Assembly: GCA_003550325.1 (NCBI GenBank) | Contig: QKWP01000116.1 | Coordinates: forward strand, 289,668 to 353,667 | DNA length: 64,000 nucleotides | Direction of reading: 5' to 3' | From: Gigaspora rosea | Lineage: Eukaryota; Glomeromycota; Glomeromycetes; Diversisporales; Gigasporaceae | Part shown: positions 11,921 through 22,833 of the stretch, piece after piece | Layout of the letters: each line of letters begins with the position of its first letter | Position numbering within the stretch: position 1 is the first letter of the stretch | Position numbers and translations under genes: made by a program | The notes under the pieces: generated by a model | The model's input: the letters and a program-made list of their open reading frames with translations, nothing else | What the model was told of the DNA's origin: nothing | Database searches by the model: none

Positions 11921-12687
11921 ATTACTTAAGCTCATTTCATCCACAAACTACCAATGATCATAAATATATAATCCACAATTTGTGTGAAAAAACTTAAAAA
12001 AAAAAACCTGTTTTGGTTAATTCTTATTTAATTTTTGCAATTTTAATTTTTGTATTTATTACACTCAGAATTTTTCATTAGCACATTTCAAATATAACAT
12101 TTATAAAAATTACCCCATTAGCATTCCTTACCTATTTTGCTATTTAGCAGGTTCAAATATAATCTTTTTCTCCAATACCTACTTTTCAAATATAACCTTT
12201 TTTTAAATAATGACCTTCTATTAGCTATTTTTCAACTATGACCTCACATAGATTGTTTGGGGTCCTATGTAGATAGTAAAGAAATTGTACAACAATGTTG
12301 TAATAATTGATATATATCTAATAAAGACAAGAGGCATGACCTCACCTTAAAAAAAAATAACTAGTAGTAATTATTATCAGAGTGCTTGTATCTTAAAAAC
12401 AAATATTAAATAGGATTGGTACTCTAAGTAAAATGTTAAAAACCCTAAAAACTTTACACGAACTAAAATTGGGACCAAATATTTAAGCTATATATACAAT
12501 ATTATGTAAATAAATTTAATAAGCTGCATTCTAATTCTAAATATATTAGAGTTGATAATGATTACTATAGGTTATTTTGATTATATTTCTAGTTAAAATT
12601 AGAATTAAAGTTTTAAAAATTTTTAATATATAAAGTATCTTTATTTTAAATATATTATACTATAAATAGTTATTTTTTGGAATAATA

Positions 12688-12815
12688 TGGAGTGAGTCAG
12701 TAGAAAAGAACAAATTTTTCTAAGTAAAAATTTTTTTAATTTAAGCTTAAATATCTTAACAACTATCTTAATAAATTTAATAAATTTTTTTTATTTTAAT
12801 TCTATAATCAATTTA
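12688..12815 (+). mobile_element. Left arm of a TGGG-end MITE (half element)
   Basis: After TA (12686-12687) comes TGGAGTGAGTCAGTAGAAAA, then TCTAAGTAAAAATTTTTTT, AAATATCTTAACAACTAT and TTTTTTTATTTTAATTCTAT. The same blocks in the same order form the left arm of the complete MITE at 24842-25090. The right arm is missing or unrecognisable. Confidence 0.55.
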
Positions 12816-13364
12816 TATAGTAGAATTTGAACTATATGATGTAACAACTATTTATGATTAACTAAAATTAATTTCAAAATAGTCCAAAAAAGGTAGTTAT
12901 TTTTGAAACATATAGTAAATATAATTTTCTATTAATAATTGATGAATAAGAAATTATAAAAATTAAAATTTATATTTACACGAACATAAAATATAAAATT
13001 TTTGATTTTTTTTAAAAACTTATATTCATTGTGAATGCTGTAAACATATAATTTCCAATACTGTGTGACTATAGAGAGATCAGACTATATTTTATCTGAA
13101 TGTTTAATATTTCAATAATTTAATAACTTTTTCTGTATCTAATAAATGCTTTTCAATTGCATTATTATTATCAACTAAACAAGTTTTCTTATTAAGATAA
13201 CTATTCTATTATCTAGAGTTTCTTAAATTCAAATCAAATCAAAGATTAGATCAATCAAACAAACATTTGAATTTGAACAAATAAAATATAAACAATTTGA
13301 ATTTGATCAAATATTTGATTTATATATTTAAAGATCAAATTAAATTGTAGTGTCCTACAATTAT
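12816..13364. other. AT-rich spacer with TTTGAATTTGATCAAAT words
   Basis: No gene. From 13220 on, short words ATCAAATC, ATTTGAATTTGA and TTGATCAAAT recur in both orientations, as they do again at 13555-13620. Confidence 0.4.
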
Positions 13365-13840
13365 TTGAATTAGCTATTTTATTAAGCTAACTAACTACCT
13401 AATATTTTATAAACATTATAACTACTATACTATTTTTGTAGTACAGATTTCATATATTTTTTGGCCAATTCAATATAGTATTTAAGATTCTGGATGCAAA
13501 ATCTGGTAACAATCCTTTGCAAATTTTTATTGCAAGCTTGTAATCAAATTCATAATTTGATCAAATCAAATTTGAATTTAAATTCGATTAATTATTTGAT
13601 TCAAATATTGAAAAATCAAATCAAAATGTAAAACTCTACAATTTTCTAAAGTAGCTATCTTATTAAGCCATCTACCTAATATTTTATAAACACTATAACT
13701 ACTAAACCATCTTTGTAGTGCAGAATTCAAGTATTTTTTGGTCAATTCAATATAATATTTAGGAATCCAGGTGCAAACTCTGGTAACAATTCTTTGTAAA
13801 TACTTATTGCAAGTTTGTGATCAAATTTATAATCATCAAA
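13365..13840. repeat. ~278-bp direct duplication at the 3' end of the kinase relic
   Basis: 13380-13570 and 13659-13840 are parallel copies: CTACCTAATATTTTATAAACA, then TTTGTAGT, TCAATATAGTATTTA, CTCTGGTAACAATTCTTTG, ATTGCAAG. Period about 278 bp. The space between holds the TTTGAATTT/ATTTGAT words. The second copy is the kinase C-terminal segment, so the first is a duplicated tail of the same pseudogene. Confidence 0.7.
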
Positions 13841-16390
13841 AGGCCTTTGTTCAGTTAACATCTCTTGTATAATAACAGATAATAACTCTGAAACTATAAA
13901 TATCTGAGACTTTTGTAAACATTTGATCCAATAAGACTTCTGGAGCAACATAAGTCATAACTCCATAAATTTCACCTTCAGAATCATTTTTATAATTCTT
14001 TTTGTACAATTCTGAATCCATTTAAGATTCTAATGTTGGTCTTGCAAAATGTTGCCACTGTGAAAGTCTGCATGAATATACCCTACACAATGAATGTTAT
14101 TTAAATCTTCTGCAATTTCATAGATTAGTTTTAATTTAATCTTTCAAGAAAGATCTTGAAAATCTGTTCTTAGAAACTTATAAAAGGTTTCCCTTATTGG
14201 AATAATGGAATATCATCAAGTAGGGTTCCAAAGTTTATTTAGTTTAATAGAGGTTCAGGTTCAATAAACCTGAACCTGAACCTGAACTGAACCTGAACTT
14301 AAAATTATTGAACATGAATCTGAACCTGAACTTAAAAAAGTTCAGTTCAGGTTCAGTTCGAACATATTCAGGTTTATAATATATGCAAATGTTTATCTAA
14401 ATCATAATTAGTAAAATTTAGAGAATCATAGCATTTTGTATAATTTTATTAATAAAATTATTAAAATATTGTTTTACATGAAATTTTACTAATTTAAAAT
14501 ATACTGATATGATGCATTTTTGGTGCTAAACAAGTTTATTTAGAGCAAGAAGTTATGATTAATTAGTAAAATTTAGAGAAACATAGAAATTTGTATAATT
14601 TTATTAATAAATTATACAAATTTCTATGATTCTCTAAATTTTACTAACTGATCATAACTTCTTGCTATAAGTAAACTTGTTCAGCAGCAAAAAATACATC
14701 AAATCAGCATATTTTCTTAAAATTTGAAGAAAAGATGCTTAATTTTATCAAAAATTCAAAATTAAGCATATTTTCTTCAAATTTTAAGAAAAATAAAATA
14801 AAATAGACTAATTTGGTGTATTTTTTGGTGCTGAACAAGATTACTTAGTGCAAGAAATTAGGATCAATTAGTAAAATTTAGAGAATAATAGAAATTTGTA
14901 TAATTTTATTAATAAAATTATGCAAATTTCTATGATCTCTAAATTTTACTAATTGATCCTAACTTCTTGCACTAAATAAACTTATTTAGCCCCCATATAC
15001 ATCAAATCAGCATATTTTATTTTACTTTTCTTAAAATTTGAAGAAAAGATGCTTAATTTTGAATTTTTGATAAAATTTTTCAAAATTAAGCATCTTTTCT
15101 TCAAGTTTTAAGAAAAGTAAAATAAATATGCTGATTTGATGTATTTTTTTTTGGCGCTGAATAAGTTTATTTAGAGCAAGAAGTTAGGATCAATTAGTAA
15201 AATTTAGAGAATCATAGAAATTTGCATAATTTTATTAATAAAATTATACAAATTTCTATGATTCTCTAAATTTTACTAATTGATCCTAACTTCTTGCACT
15301 AAGTAAACTTATTTAGCACCAAAAAAATACATCAAATCGGCATATTTCATTTTACTTTTCTAAAATTTGAAGAAAAGATGCTTAATTTTGGAAATTTTTA
15401 TCAATAATTCAATATTAAGCATCTTTTCTTCAAATTTTAAGAAAAGTAAAATAAATTACGCCGATTTGTTGTATTTTTTGGTGCTGAACAAGTTTACTTA
15501 GTGCAAGAAGTTAGGATCGATTAGTAAAATTTTATATAAAATATTATTTCTAATAATTTCATTAATAAAATTATACAAAATACTATGATTCTCTAAATTT
15601 TACTAATGATTTATACTTCTCACTCTAAATAAACTTGTTCAGTATCAAAAAATACGTATATTTTTATTCAGATTCAAACTAGTTTGCAAAATTTGGACTA
15701 GCCTGACCAAACTTATGATTGAGTTTGAGTTTAGTATAAAGTTTTAAATAATAAAATTTAGAGTTTGAGTCTGGCCTGGACCAGACCAACCCCGGACCCA
15801 AACCTAGAATCGCTAGTTCATATGAATGCTAGACTGAACCTGAACATGTTCATGAACTTATGAACTGAACCTGAACTGAACCTGAACCAGCTCTAAAAGT
15901 TCAATACTGAACCTGAACCTGAACATAGTTTAAAAAATGTTCAGGTTCAAGTTCAATACTGAACCTGAACCTAAACCTGAACTTGACCTAAGTTCAGTTT
16001 AGTTCAGGTTCATAGGAATACTACCATCAAATAATTATTTTACTTTTTGAGTTAATTCATATATCTTAAATTTACTACCATGCAAATTACATTTGATATG
16101 ATTGTCAAACTTTGTAATTAATTAAACGAATTAGGTTAATATTTAACAAATTAGCGAGCTAAATAATTCTATTGAAGATCCTGACAAACTTTGCAACGAT
16201 GTTTCAAGTGCTCTAACGTCATTACCATCAACTTTTCGTAAGTCATCCAACCAGATTGCTGAATATACCGAACCAAATCCTCATTTACCGATTTTTTTAA
16301 CATCTGATAATCTATTAAATGGAATTAGTTCAATCGTTTCTTCATACGTATCTATTGCTCTAAGTTGGAACGTTTTCATGCAATCGCCTA
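13690..16390 (-). pseudogene. Protein kinase pseudogene split by a repeat array
   Basis: Two halves of one kinase on the minus strand. N-terminal half (about 16390-16030): YEETIELIPFNRLSDVKKIG, then GK-stop-GFGSVYSAIWL, where a TGA replaces the third glycine of the Gly-rich loop, and later HIKCNLHGSKFKIYELTQ. C-terminal half (about 14222-13742): YLMIFHYSNKGNL, then GYIHADFHSGNILQDQH (catalytic loop), then GVMTYVAPEVLL (APE), TKVSDIYSF, and after a frameshift EQRPFDDYKFDHKLAISIYK. This matches the tyrosine-kinase-like families expanded in Glomeromycotina. Between the halves lies the 1.8-kb array at 14224-16014. Several stops and frameshifts are present, so it is dead. Upstream residues DIGDCMKTFQLRAID also fit the family. 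Confidence 0.85.
14224..16014. mobile_element. Insert of alternating inverted ~160-bp units flanked by CCTGAA hexamers
   Basis: The ends (14251-14375 and 15829-16010) are AACCTG/CAGGTT hexamer runs in both orientations. Between them a unit of about 160 bp alternates direction, giving a chain of long hairpins: type A centred near 14617, 14919, 15237 and 15570 (GAAGTTAGGATCAATTAG ... ATTTTATTAATAAAAT), and type B centred near 14752, 15075 and 15410 (CAAATCAGCATATTTTAT, AAAAGATGCTTAATTTT). A further degenerate A lies near 14449. Arms are 55-65 bp and nearly perfect. The insert is bordered by GGAATATCATCAAGTA (14207) and GGAATACTACCATCAAATA (16015), both reading the same kinase residues (YLM-I/V-F), so these look like a decayed target duplication. 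No coding capacity. Confidence 0.75.
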
Positions 16391-16554
16391 TATCCTTATT
16401 TCTACTTGTCCATCTTGCTTGCTATGTCGGGCCGTTTGATAGGCATCATATTTTCCAAGTATTATTTTCATTACAATGTACAAATTTTCCATATTCAGAA
16501 ATCAATATAATACTGTAATATATAATGTTTTATTTCGCATCTAACGTTATATCG

Positions 16555-17510
16555 AATATAAATAATATTTTACTAAATTAACACGAATGAAATGATTTGT
16601 TCATAGTAGTAAATAAGTACAGTATTTATGTTCTTTTTTGTGAACTTGGTTTACTGTTTTTATATAATAAAATTATTAAATGTTTTTTATACTTACAGAC
16701 TGGATGAAATGATTAATGTGAATAAAATGAATTGTACATAATCGTAAATAAGTATTTATGTTCTTACTTTGTGAACTTGTATTACTGTTTTTATGTAGTA
16801 AAATTATTAATTTTTCTTAATACTTACGTGCTAAATGAAATGATTAATGCGAAAGAATGCAATGATCTGTAGGTAATGTAAGTATACATTTTCTTGTTTT
16901 GTGGACCTGCTTTTGCTGTTTTTATGTAGCAAAACTATTAAACATTCTTTGTACTTACATCTGTGTAATGTAAGTAATCATTTTCTTGTTTTGTGGACCT
17001 GTTTTTGCTGTTTTTGTGTATTAAAATTATTAAATATTTTTTGTACCTACGTGCTGAATGAAATGATTAATTCGAATGAAATGATTTGTACGTAATTGTA
17101 AATAAGTATTTATATTCTTGTTTTATGAACTTGTTTTGCTGATTTTTACGCAGTAATATTATTAAATATTCTTATACTCATGAACTGAATGGAATGATTT
17201 GTACGTAATGATAATAAGTATTTATGTTCTTGATTTGTGAACTTGTTATTACTGTTTTATTTCGTAAAATTATTAAATGTTCTTTATACTAACGAACTGA
17301 ATGAATGATTGTACGTAACGGTACATAGGTATTTATGTTCTTGTTTTATGAACTTGATTTGCTGTTTTTATGTATTTATGTTCTTACCTTGTGATTTTGT
17401 TTGCTGTTTTATTTCGTAAAGTTACTAAATATTCTTTATCCTCACTGGCCAAAATAAACAACAAATATTTATGAACTTAAATTACTGATTAATAAACGTT
17501 CTTTATGCTT
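16555..17510 (+). repeat. Minisatellite, ~92-135-bp unit, 8-9 copies
   Basis: Repeated blocks: AAATAAGTATTTATGTTCTTG, TTGTGAACTTG, TGCTGTTTTTATGTAGTAAA, ATTATTAAATNTTCTTTATAC, TGAATGAAATGATT. Starts of the TAAGTATTTATGTTC block lie near 16612, 16747, 16878, 16970, 17102, 17213, 17325 and 17371. Short open frames inside are by-products of the repeat. Confidence 0.75.
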
Positions 17511-17619
17511 ACTCCCTGATAATTAAAATTATGCAAGAAATCTTTATTAAATAAACTAAAAATTAACTCACATTTTAGTCTATTCGACAAATTTATAATA
17601 ATTTTTTTCCACGCCAATT

Positions 17620-17935
17620 CCATAATATAACAAATGGCAGTTTTTCAAATTCCATAGAATTATCTGCCTCAACAGACTTCAGGTAATATGTAAACGCTTT
17701 ATGCTTATCGATTTCGACTCCAATCCTAAATAATAGCAATAACCAACTTGATACATTGCGCTAGAATCAATCAAGTCTGCTGATCTTTTATAATATGTGA
17801 ATGCCTTTTTTTCATCCTTTTCATTCCAATTTCATATTCGTAACAATATTCAAGCATGTAAGTTCCGTCTGGATCATTCATATCTGTCAATTTTTGGCGA
17901 TTAATGAAATTTAATTCTTTTGTTAATCGTTCTTT
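17620..17935 (-). pseudogene. Sel1-like repeat (SLR) protein fragment
   Basis: Minus-strand pieces in three frames read DGTYMLEYCYEYEIG, KDEKKAFTYYKRSADL, SSAMYQVGYCYYLG and EIDKHKAFTYYLKSVE. These are the two helices of the Sel1/TPR-like repeat (A-x-x-x-Y-x-x-A-A). About three units remain with two frameshifts and no start or stop. Sel1 proteins are adaptor scaffolds; in these fungi the repeat is often joined to kinases, and a kinase relic lies 1.2 kb downstream on the same strand, but the two are not demonstrably one gene. Confidence 0.65.
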
Positions 17936-18529
17936 GTTTTCCGTTTGATTTATAAAAAAAAAATAAAAAATAAAAAATACATAAATGGATGGATATTACA
18001 ATTTACCGATATCGATATTGTTTTATATACAGTATATTGGTTATACAATATAACCTAATTTATGCTGCTGCTGTTCGCACAATGTTCAGCCTAAAACATT
18101 ATATATAGATATTTTTATTGAAAATTATGGTTGTGATACTCTCACAAATAGTGCATAATTTGGTAACATCAATTTTTTTATAGCTACCAATATATAATAA
18201 ATATCGCAGCTGAAGCCAAATTAGGTACCTCAATTTAAAATATAAACTCTACCAAAATCCACTTATACTCTTTTATTATTGTAAAAACTAGCCCTAAACC
18301 CTAACTAAAAAAAAAAAATACTAAGGAAGTATTTCCGAAAAATTTTTGAAAATTTTCATTATAATTATTAAAATTTCCCACTTCGGCCATTTCCAACCTC
18401 ATCCGTGACAATAAATAAATATATCATATTATGTACGTACTTACAATACATAACAATATACGTATGCATTACTGCGACCAGCAGTTTTAAAAAAATTAAC
18501 ACAATGCGCTTTTTGTTATTAAAACTCTC
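17936..18529. other. AT-rich spacer, no gene
   Basis: No coding signal or clear structure. CCCTAAACCCTAAC at 18292-18305 is a short telomere-like word only. Confidence 0.5.
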
Positions 18530-18690
18530 ATTATATTGAACCTCTTGTTATAGTGGACCTCAGTATAGTGAATTTAGACTCTCGATATAAGTCACTCTAT
18601 TTTATAATTACGTAATTTGGCTGTGAGACTTTTTCTGAGAGTCTTTTAGTCAATTCACTATATCAAGAGGTTCATTTTGTAGAGAGTGAT
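18530..18690. repeat. Imperfect inverted repeat with TATAGTGAA words
   Basis: Left arm TTGAACCTCTTGTTATAGTG and TATAGTGAATTTAGACTCTC; right arm GAGAGTCTTTTAGTCAATTC then TATATCAAGAGGTTCA. The arms pair around 18600-18625. The words GAACCTCT and TATAGTGAA resemble pogo/Tc1-type terminal sequences, so this is probably an old MITE. Confidence 0.5.
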
Positions 18691-19189
18691 TTATAGCTTT
18701 TAACCAAATTATTTATTCTAAATGAGTAACTTGTTCTTAATGGCATGTGATATAAATTATGATAATCCAAATATAACACTCATAATTATATAAAGAATTT
18801 AAGATATATTTAATTCATAAAATAACTTTTATTATATAAAGAATTTTAAATATATTTAATTTATAACATAACTTTTTATATACAAAAAAGAATATAAACT
18901 ATTAATATATAAATTTTAATATTTTTTTGCTCCATAGAATTTAAACACTTTCAACTCAAAAATTTACTATTTTATATTAAAAAAATAAAATTATAAAATA
19001 TTTTATTAGTATTTTATAGTATTTATATATCTAATTTTCATGATTACTAGTACTATTTAAATATAGTTATTTTTTTGCTTTAATTTATTTGAAGTTTCTT
19101 CTGCTTTGTCAGATTAACAGGTTCTTTAGATAACAGGTCCTTCAAGTTAAAAGTAATTAGTTTGGTTTAGGAAATTGAAAATTATATTG

Positions 19190-19390
19190 ATTATAGTATT
19201 GGCTTGACTAGACCAGTTTGACCAATTTGATCGGTCTGGTCAAAGGACCTGTACTGGTCAAATTGGTCAAATAGAATATTTAAATATAATTTATTATATA
19301 ATATATTATATTTATATAATAGACTTGACTAATTTGACCAGTTTATCCAATTTACCAATTTGACCAGCCAATTTTTGGTCGACCACTAAT
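19190..19390. repeat. Inverted repeat of GACCAATTTGACC words
   Basis: TTGACCAGTTT/ACCAATTTGA words occur in both orientations: 19203-19270 and 19321-19385, around a TA-rich centre. Probably a small inverted-repeat element; ends not defined. The minus-strand open frame at 19312-19563 overlaps it and has no domain. Confidence 0.4.
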
Positions 19391-20119
19391 TTACCCAATT
19401 GTTTTTTTTGTACTGTACGTTTAAAGAAACTCGAGTAGAACCATACAATACGTTGCCGGTACAAAGAAATGCAAGAAAAATATATGTAGAGAGGTTTTAA
19501 TAAAAATTTTCGTAACAATAATAATTCCGATCGCTGAAAATATACGAATAAAAAATAGTTCAAATCTTTTTATGAATAGTATCTATGTATATTAATTTAA
19601 TGCAGAAGTAAAAATAATATTGAAACAAAGGCAATTTAATAATGGAAAATTTATCCAATGCAATGAAAAAAACCAAAAAGTTGCAAGTTTATTGCAATTA
19701 TAAAAAAAGCTCGCAATATATCAATAGGAAAATTATTTAACTATCTGTCACTATAAAATATAATTTTATTGTAAAACACAGAATCCAACTTAAATGGCTT
19801 CTGTATAGAAAATTGATGAAAGATAGAAAAATAATCATTCAATAAAAAGTATCAATAATAGAGAAACTTAAAGGTGCAGATAAAGGTTGTATATATAAAA
19901 GAGAATAACTGTTAAAATTAAGAAATCGTAAAATAATAAAGCAAATATAAACATTCCCTTTTAAGTTATATTTTCTGTATCTGTACAATGAAAAAATTAT
20001 ATTGTGTTTTAAAAGTTAAATAAGTTATATATAGTCAATAGGTTTTGGATAAATTACAATTATTTCTTAAAAACCGTAGCTCTCTTTACATCAAACTAAT
20101 ATAAAAATTAAGATTTTTA

Positions 20120-20296
20120 CAGTCAACCCTCTTTATGTACAATCATTCTAAGTGCAACTTCTCTCTAAATGCAACTTTAATTTCAGACCAAAATATATGC
20201 GTTTTATCTCTCTAAATGCAATTTTTCTTAAATTGGTCTCTAAATACATGTTGCTAAAAGTTCGGCCCCCATGAATTGCAATTAGAGAGTTGACTG
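20120..20296. mobile_element. Pogo/Tc1-type MITE with CAGT ends and TA duplication
   Basis: 177 bp, starts CAGTCAACCCTCTTTATG and ends AGAGAGTTGACTG, flanked by TA at 20118-20119 and 20297-20298. TA target with CAGT ends is typical of Tc1/mariner/pogo. Internal CTCTAAATGCAA repeats occur in both orientations. Confidence 0.8.
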
Positions 20297-20299
20297 TAA

Positions 20300-21850
20300 T
20301 TCGATTTATCCAGTGTTCACTATTGAGAGGCTTAATATGAGGAAACGTTGATTATTTATTTATATTATTAAATGATCATATTATCGTTATGAATATTTGC
20401 AATCTGATATAATCAACCTTCTCTGAATGCAAATTATTGGAGACTGCTGACTTTGAAGCTTTGCATGTAAACGACCACAGCTTAATTTTATTACGGAATT
20501 ATAAATACGTAGAAGTCCATGAAATACAGGGTACTAATTCATATCTCAATGCAAACTGCGAGTTCTTAACAATGAATCATTTGTTTAAAAAATCAACAGA
20601 GCAATATCGATTTTTCTTTAGGGTGAATTAAATAGAAAGATCTCAAGGCATCATCCAATCGGATTCAGGATTTTATTGAGAGTTTATTTTTCGGAAATAA
20701 TTACATGCACGTTCATGTCTACCAGTGCGTATATGATTATTATGTTTATTCTATCCTATCTAATCGAATGTAAGATTTTGCGTACACATCAATATAGGTA
20801 ATTGTAAACCATCCACTTTTTTATTTCATAACTTCTCATCCAGATTTTGTCATTAATTATTAAAATGTTTAGGAAACCTATATTACGTTTCATTACTTAT
20901 GATAAATAAAAAAGAACTTATTTTTTGCAGGTCAAAAATGTACAATTTATATATCCAGGCTATGTTGAAGCTGAAAATTTTTCAATTTCGGCATTCTATT
21001 GACATTAATAATCCCAATGTTCATGTTATCAAATAATAAGTTATTTTAGATCATTTATCTCATGCAAAAATTTTTTATGGTCAACAAGACAAGTTTACAC
21101 GTTGAATTTCATGACTAATAATTAAAACTATAATGTGAAGAAAAATTCTATAAGTAAATTCATTGTTCGGAATTGCTGCATTGCATGCCATTGGCTAAAC
21201 TAAAAAGGAAATATCAATAACTATAGGATATGCGTTATTGATATTGATCTACCGTGCATGAAGTCAAATATTTTAAGTTTACATGAAAGAAAAGTAGAAA
21301 TCAAGGGATTTCTGATTAGATCAAGCAAATGTGTTTATGTATAAAAAAAAAAAGCTCCCCCATTGACACATGATAATTCTTTTGAAACTTGTTTTTTAAA
21401 GAAAGTAATTAGGAAATTTGTAAAAATAGTTGCTGTAAGGCCTTTTTAAGAATCCTTTAGTGAATTCTACAGTACATTAGCGTATATGAAATTTATTTAT
21501 TTTAAGTTACTTTAAGCGCGAAAAAGTATGCCTTTGGATATGATACATTCAAAGGAAAAAAATATTATAAATGAGCGCTTTTGATTCTATTCTTTGGTTT
21601 TCATTCCAAATAATCTATTTACATTTTTCCGGACAAGGATAAGTCCTTTTAAATGGGTATGTTATAATCGTAATTCGAATTATTTTATAAATGAATTGAT
21701 TCTTCACTTAGTTTCTTATTAGACTTGATTTCGTTAATCGGAAAATTTTATAAATCGAATGTATAAAGAAAATGTGCACATACTTTGCTAATTCCTGATT
21801 TTATTACATAGAACGCGTCCTTATTATAATTTATTTTTCCAGGTGAATAT
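20300..21850. other. AT-rich spacer, no supported gene
   Basis: One 64-codon frame (20437-20631) is open but has no recognisable domain and no codon-use contrast with its flanks. Nothing else seen. Confidence 0.5.
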
Positions 21851-21854
21851 AATA

Positions 21855-22024
21855 TAGTCAATTCTTTCTATAACGAACTGTTGGTTCTGGCTATTAAAAA
21901 AAGTTCGCTATATAAAATTACTATGTTTTCTTAAGAAATCATGACTCTTTTTATACCGAATTATTATGAAATTCAAAAATTTTAGTTTATTATATCCAGA
22001 GTTCGTTATAGAGAGGTTCTATAT
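21855..22024. mobile_element. Small MITE with TATAACGAACT arms
   Basis: Left arm TAGTCAATTCTTTCTATAAC then GAACT; right arm AGTTCGTTATAGAGAGGTTC. Arms of about 25 bp with a few mismatches, interior AT-rich, second internal pair GTTCGCTATA. The ends belong to the same CTCTCTATAACGAA type as pogo-like elements. Confidence 0.65.
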
Positions 22025-22213
22025 AAAGAGATTTACTTACAACATGAATGTATATTGATTGATTAATCAAAACTTTGTCTACCCCAATATTCTATTTTAT
22101 TTATTAAAAAAGGCAACTTATATGGTCGTATTGCATAAACATTAGACGATTACAATAAAATTTTAATTATACAATTTCGGTCTCCGGGAAAATTTAGAAT
22201 TAAAAGTATATAA

Positions 22214-22777
22214 TTGAGAGATTCCCCTTTCCGTACAAATACTAAAAAATCTTTCGCTAAAAAAATCTTTAAATCCATTATATTCGCATCACAAATGGAC
22301 AAAATGGACATCAAGATGCCAAATATATCGGAAATACAAAAGCTTGATATTGAAGAGTTGGCAAGGAGCAGCAATAAAAGTTTAAACGCCTTTTTCCTCT
22401 ATAGAAAAGAATTTACCAAACGTGTGATTGCTAGTGGTATGAAGATAAAGATGACTGAATTATCAAAAAAGGCGGCCAGTTCATGGAAAAGTGAAAGTAA
22501 GAAGGTTAAGAAGGCCTATGCGGAAGTTTCAAGGCGTGTCGACGACCTTTTACAAAAAAGGAGACAAGAGAAGAAAACATACCAGATCGTCTATGATACA
22601 AATATGGAAAAAGTTCCACAAGAACCAGAACCCGTCGATAATCTAGTCCCTCTTCAATCTTTTCCGCCTGACGAAACCATACTTTCATTAAGTGTGGATG
22701 ACATTACTTACCTTTGCTCAATCGGCATTAATGCAAATCTAGCGCTAACTCCTCATCAATTTTATCTGTCTAAATAA
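22214..22777 (+). CDS. HMG-box protein, MATA_HMG type
   Basis: 187 codons, single exon, stop TAA. Residues about 55-118 form an HMG box of the mating-type A (MATA_HMG) kind: NAFFLYRKEF opens helix 1, KIKMTELSKKAASSWKSES spans helix 2, and VKKAYAEVSRRVDDLLQKRR is helix 3. The box binds DNA in the minor groove and bends it; related proteins are transcription factors. Glomeromycotina carry large numbers of such genes, so a mating role should not be assumed. The first ATG gives a basic leader; an ATG at residue 28 or 31 (MDKMD) would start nearer the box and is equally plausible. The C-terminus (SVDDITYLCSIGINANLA) is echoed just after the stop. Codons are richer in G+C than the flanks. No introns are evident. 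Confidence 0.85.
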   Translation: MRDSPFRTNTKKSFAKKIFKSIIFASQMDKMDIKMPNISEIQKLDIEELARSSNKSLNAFFLYRKEFTKRVIASGMKIKMTELSKKAASSWKSESKKVKKAYAEVSRRVDDLLQKRRQEKKTYQIVYDTNMEKVPQEPEPVDNLVPLQSFPPDETILSLSVDDITYLCSIGINANLALTPHQFYLSK

Positions 22778-22787
22778 TCTTTTTACT

Positions 22788-22833
22788 AAATGTGGATGAT
22801 ATAATTTTACTTGCCCACTCGGCATTAACACAA
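22788..22833 (+). repeat. Echo of the HMG gene's last codons
   Basis: GTGGATGATAT-AATTTTACTTGC-CACTCGGCATTAA repeats, with changes, the segment 22692-22732 that codes VDDITYLCSIGIN. It lies past the stop codon, so the 3' end of the gene carries a partial tandem duplication. Confidence 0.6.

Larger units (their letters stand above)
9799..12356 (+). mobile_element. Long tRNA-headed retroposon with 18-bp target duplication
   Basis: Bounded by ATAACCAGTAGTAATTAT at 9781-9798 and the same 18-mer with one change at 12357-12374. It starts with a tRNA-like Pol III promoter (9803-9872) and ends with AATAAAGACAAGAGG, GACCTCACCTT and an A run (12350-12356), close to the tails of both LINEs in this window. 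That is the structure of a SINE moved by a LINE, but at 2.56 kb it is far longer than usual; part of the length is nested sequence (10500-10735 AT-rich, 10774-11075 inverted repeat). The body is GC-richer than the flanks. A 91-codon open frame from a TTG at 10021 to 10296 has no recognisable domain and holds a hairpin (CCTTCCAGACC with its inverse, 10252-10287), so I do not call it a gene. Confidence 0.75.

Noticed and set aside
18292-18305. CCCTAAACCCTAAC, telomere-like
   Set aside because: Only about two units, in the middle of a gene-poor region; no array.
20437-20631. 64-codon open frame
   Set aside because: No domain, no homologous neighbour, AT-rich context; length is expected by chance.
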